DNA of 6,575 nucleotides from NCBI GenBank assembly GCA_018714575.1, contig DVNF01000052.1, positions 1 through 6,575 of the forward strand, read 5' to 3'. The notes beneath the pieces were generated by a model. It was not told the origin of the DNA and searched no databases. It saw nothing but the letters and a program-made list of their open reading frames with translations. Origin of the DNA: Candidatus Stercoripulliclostridium merdigallinarum. GTDB lineage: Bacteria > Bacillota > Clostridia > Christensenellales > DTU072. Of the stretch, positions 5,962 to 6,575 are shown in pieces (the first letter of the stretch is position 1; each line of letters begins with the position of its first letter). The position numbers were made by a program, and so were the translations under genes.

Positions 5962-6575
5962 TCACATTGACTCGGCTTTATCGAAAAAAGCCGCGGCAGC
6001 CGCGTTCGGGAACGCCGCTTCGAGGGCGTTCAGGTATAAAACCGCCGCCTCCTTTTCCGTTATTTTCAACAGAGCGTATTCCTTTTTCAAATTCGTATCC
6101 GATACCGTCATGTTATCGCTGTTCAGCGAAACTTTTATGCCGTTTTGCATGAACTTTCGCAAAGGATATTCCCCCAAACGACTGCTCCACGCTCCCGTTT
6201 GCAGGTTTGAAGTATAGCACATCTCCGCCGGCACGCCTCTGTCGCGCATCATGTCCGCGGTATAAGGATCGCGCGCCGCGGCAACGCCGTGGCCTATTCT
6301 GTCGGCGCCGAAACGGATCGCCGCCCTGACGCTTTCGGCTCCGCGCGCTTCTCCTGCGTGTATGGTAAACGGTACGCCTGCCTCCCTGAAAAACGCAAAC
6401 AGCTTTGCGTATCCCGAATTGGGGTAACCGCCTTCGTCGCCTGCCAGATCGGCGCCGACTACCCCTTTCCCGTTTGCTACCTTTTCGGCGACAAGCTTTG
6501 CTACCGACATGTTTTCGGCAATATCCGCGCCGCGCATACAGCAAAAAATCACGCCCGTATATATGCCCTCTCCGT
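5962..6575 (-). CDS. add: Adenosine deaminase, C-terminal part (cut by window edge)
   Basis: Zinc-dependent adenosine deaminase (EC 3.5.4.4) converting adenosine or deoxyadenosine to inosine or deoxyinosine in purine salvage. The frame stays open to the window end, reading GEGIYTG before VIFCCMRGAD. A GTG at 6552 can look like a start but is the internal valine of this conserved segment, so the 5' end lies outside. Counting from that valine as residue 1: GADLAGDE (33-40), HAGE (65-68) with zinc ligand H65 and catalytic E68, DRIGHG (84-89) with catalytic H88, TSNLQTGA (114-121) and NSDN (144-147) with zinc ligand D146. The second Asp found in E. coli and mouse enzymes is Asn here, as in some Gram-positive relatives. 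The N-terminal HxH zinc motif cannot be seen. It converges on the lipid kinase gene. Together with deoC it suggests nucleoside scavenging. Confidence 0.93.
   Translation of the reverse strand, partial: GEGIYTGVIFCCMRGADIAENMSVAKLVAEKVANGKGVVGADLAGDEGGYPNSGYAKLFAFFREAGVPFTIHAGEARGAESVRAAIRFGADRIGHGVAAARDPYTADMMRDRGVPAEMCYTSNLQTGAWSSRLGEYPLRKFMQNGIKVSLNSDNMTVSDTNLKKEYALLKITEKEAAVLYLNALEAAFPNAAAAAFFDKAESM

Noticed and set aside
5962..6552. Adenosine deaminase as a complete 196-residue gene starting at the GTG at 6552
   Set aside because: The frame continues upstream to the window edge with family-like residues, and the essential N-terminal zinc motif would be missing. It is truncated by the window, not short.

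Overview
The window looks like chromosomal DNA from a low-to-mid GC Bacillota, most likely a Clostridia-type anaerobe, possibly from a metagenome. The evidence is the strong AAGGAG-type ribosome binding sites, consensus TTGACA/TATAAT promoters, intrinsic terminators, a yybP-ykoY manganese riboswitch, and Firmicute-like versions of all recognisable proteins. I see no mobile element, tRNA, rRNA or CRISPR array, and no stretch over 300 bases without a gene.

Layout, left to right. Bases 1-76 are intergenic and may hold the first codons of a minus-strand gene leaving the window. A minus-strand terminator (77-99) closes a two-gene minus-strand unit: a PMCA-type cation P-type ATPase (845-3514) followed 26 bases later by deoC, deoxyribose-phosphate aldolase (150-818). 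In front of the ATPase, at 3573-3741, lie a consensus promoter, a yybP-ykoY Mn2+ aptamer and an expression-platform terminator whose hairpin competes with aptamer helix P1. The ATPase is therefore best read as a riboswitch-controlled Mn2+ (and/or Ca2+) exporter, with deoC apparently in the same transcript.

Further upstream on the minus strand is the oddest gene of the window (3754-4410). Its first 115 codons are the NAD-binding start of TrkA, the K+ uptake regulator. Its last roughly 100 codons are the fourth membrane-pore-membrane repeat of TrkH, the K+ channel subunit. They are joined in frame, as if a deletion had removed the trkA end and most of trkH. It is preceded by an unrecognised 133-residue protein (4466-4867). 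That gene's promoter -10 box sits so close to the ATG that the predicted transcript begins at the start codon (leaderless).

From a divergent promoter region (4868-5015) the only plus-strand gene, a YegS/BmrU/DgkB-family lipid kinase (5016-5885), is read towards its own terminator (5913-5941). It converges on the 3' part of an adenosine deaminase gene (5962 to the window edge, minus strand, truncated by the edge). deoC and adenosine deaminase are both nucleoside-salvage enzymes; the ATPase, riboswitch and Trk remnant concern metal and K+ homeostasis. The two points most worth checking are the TrkA-TrkH chimera and the coupling of deoC to a Mn2+ riboswitch.
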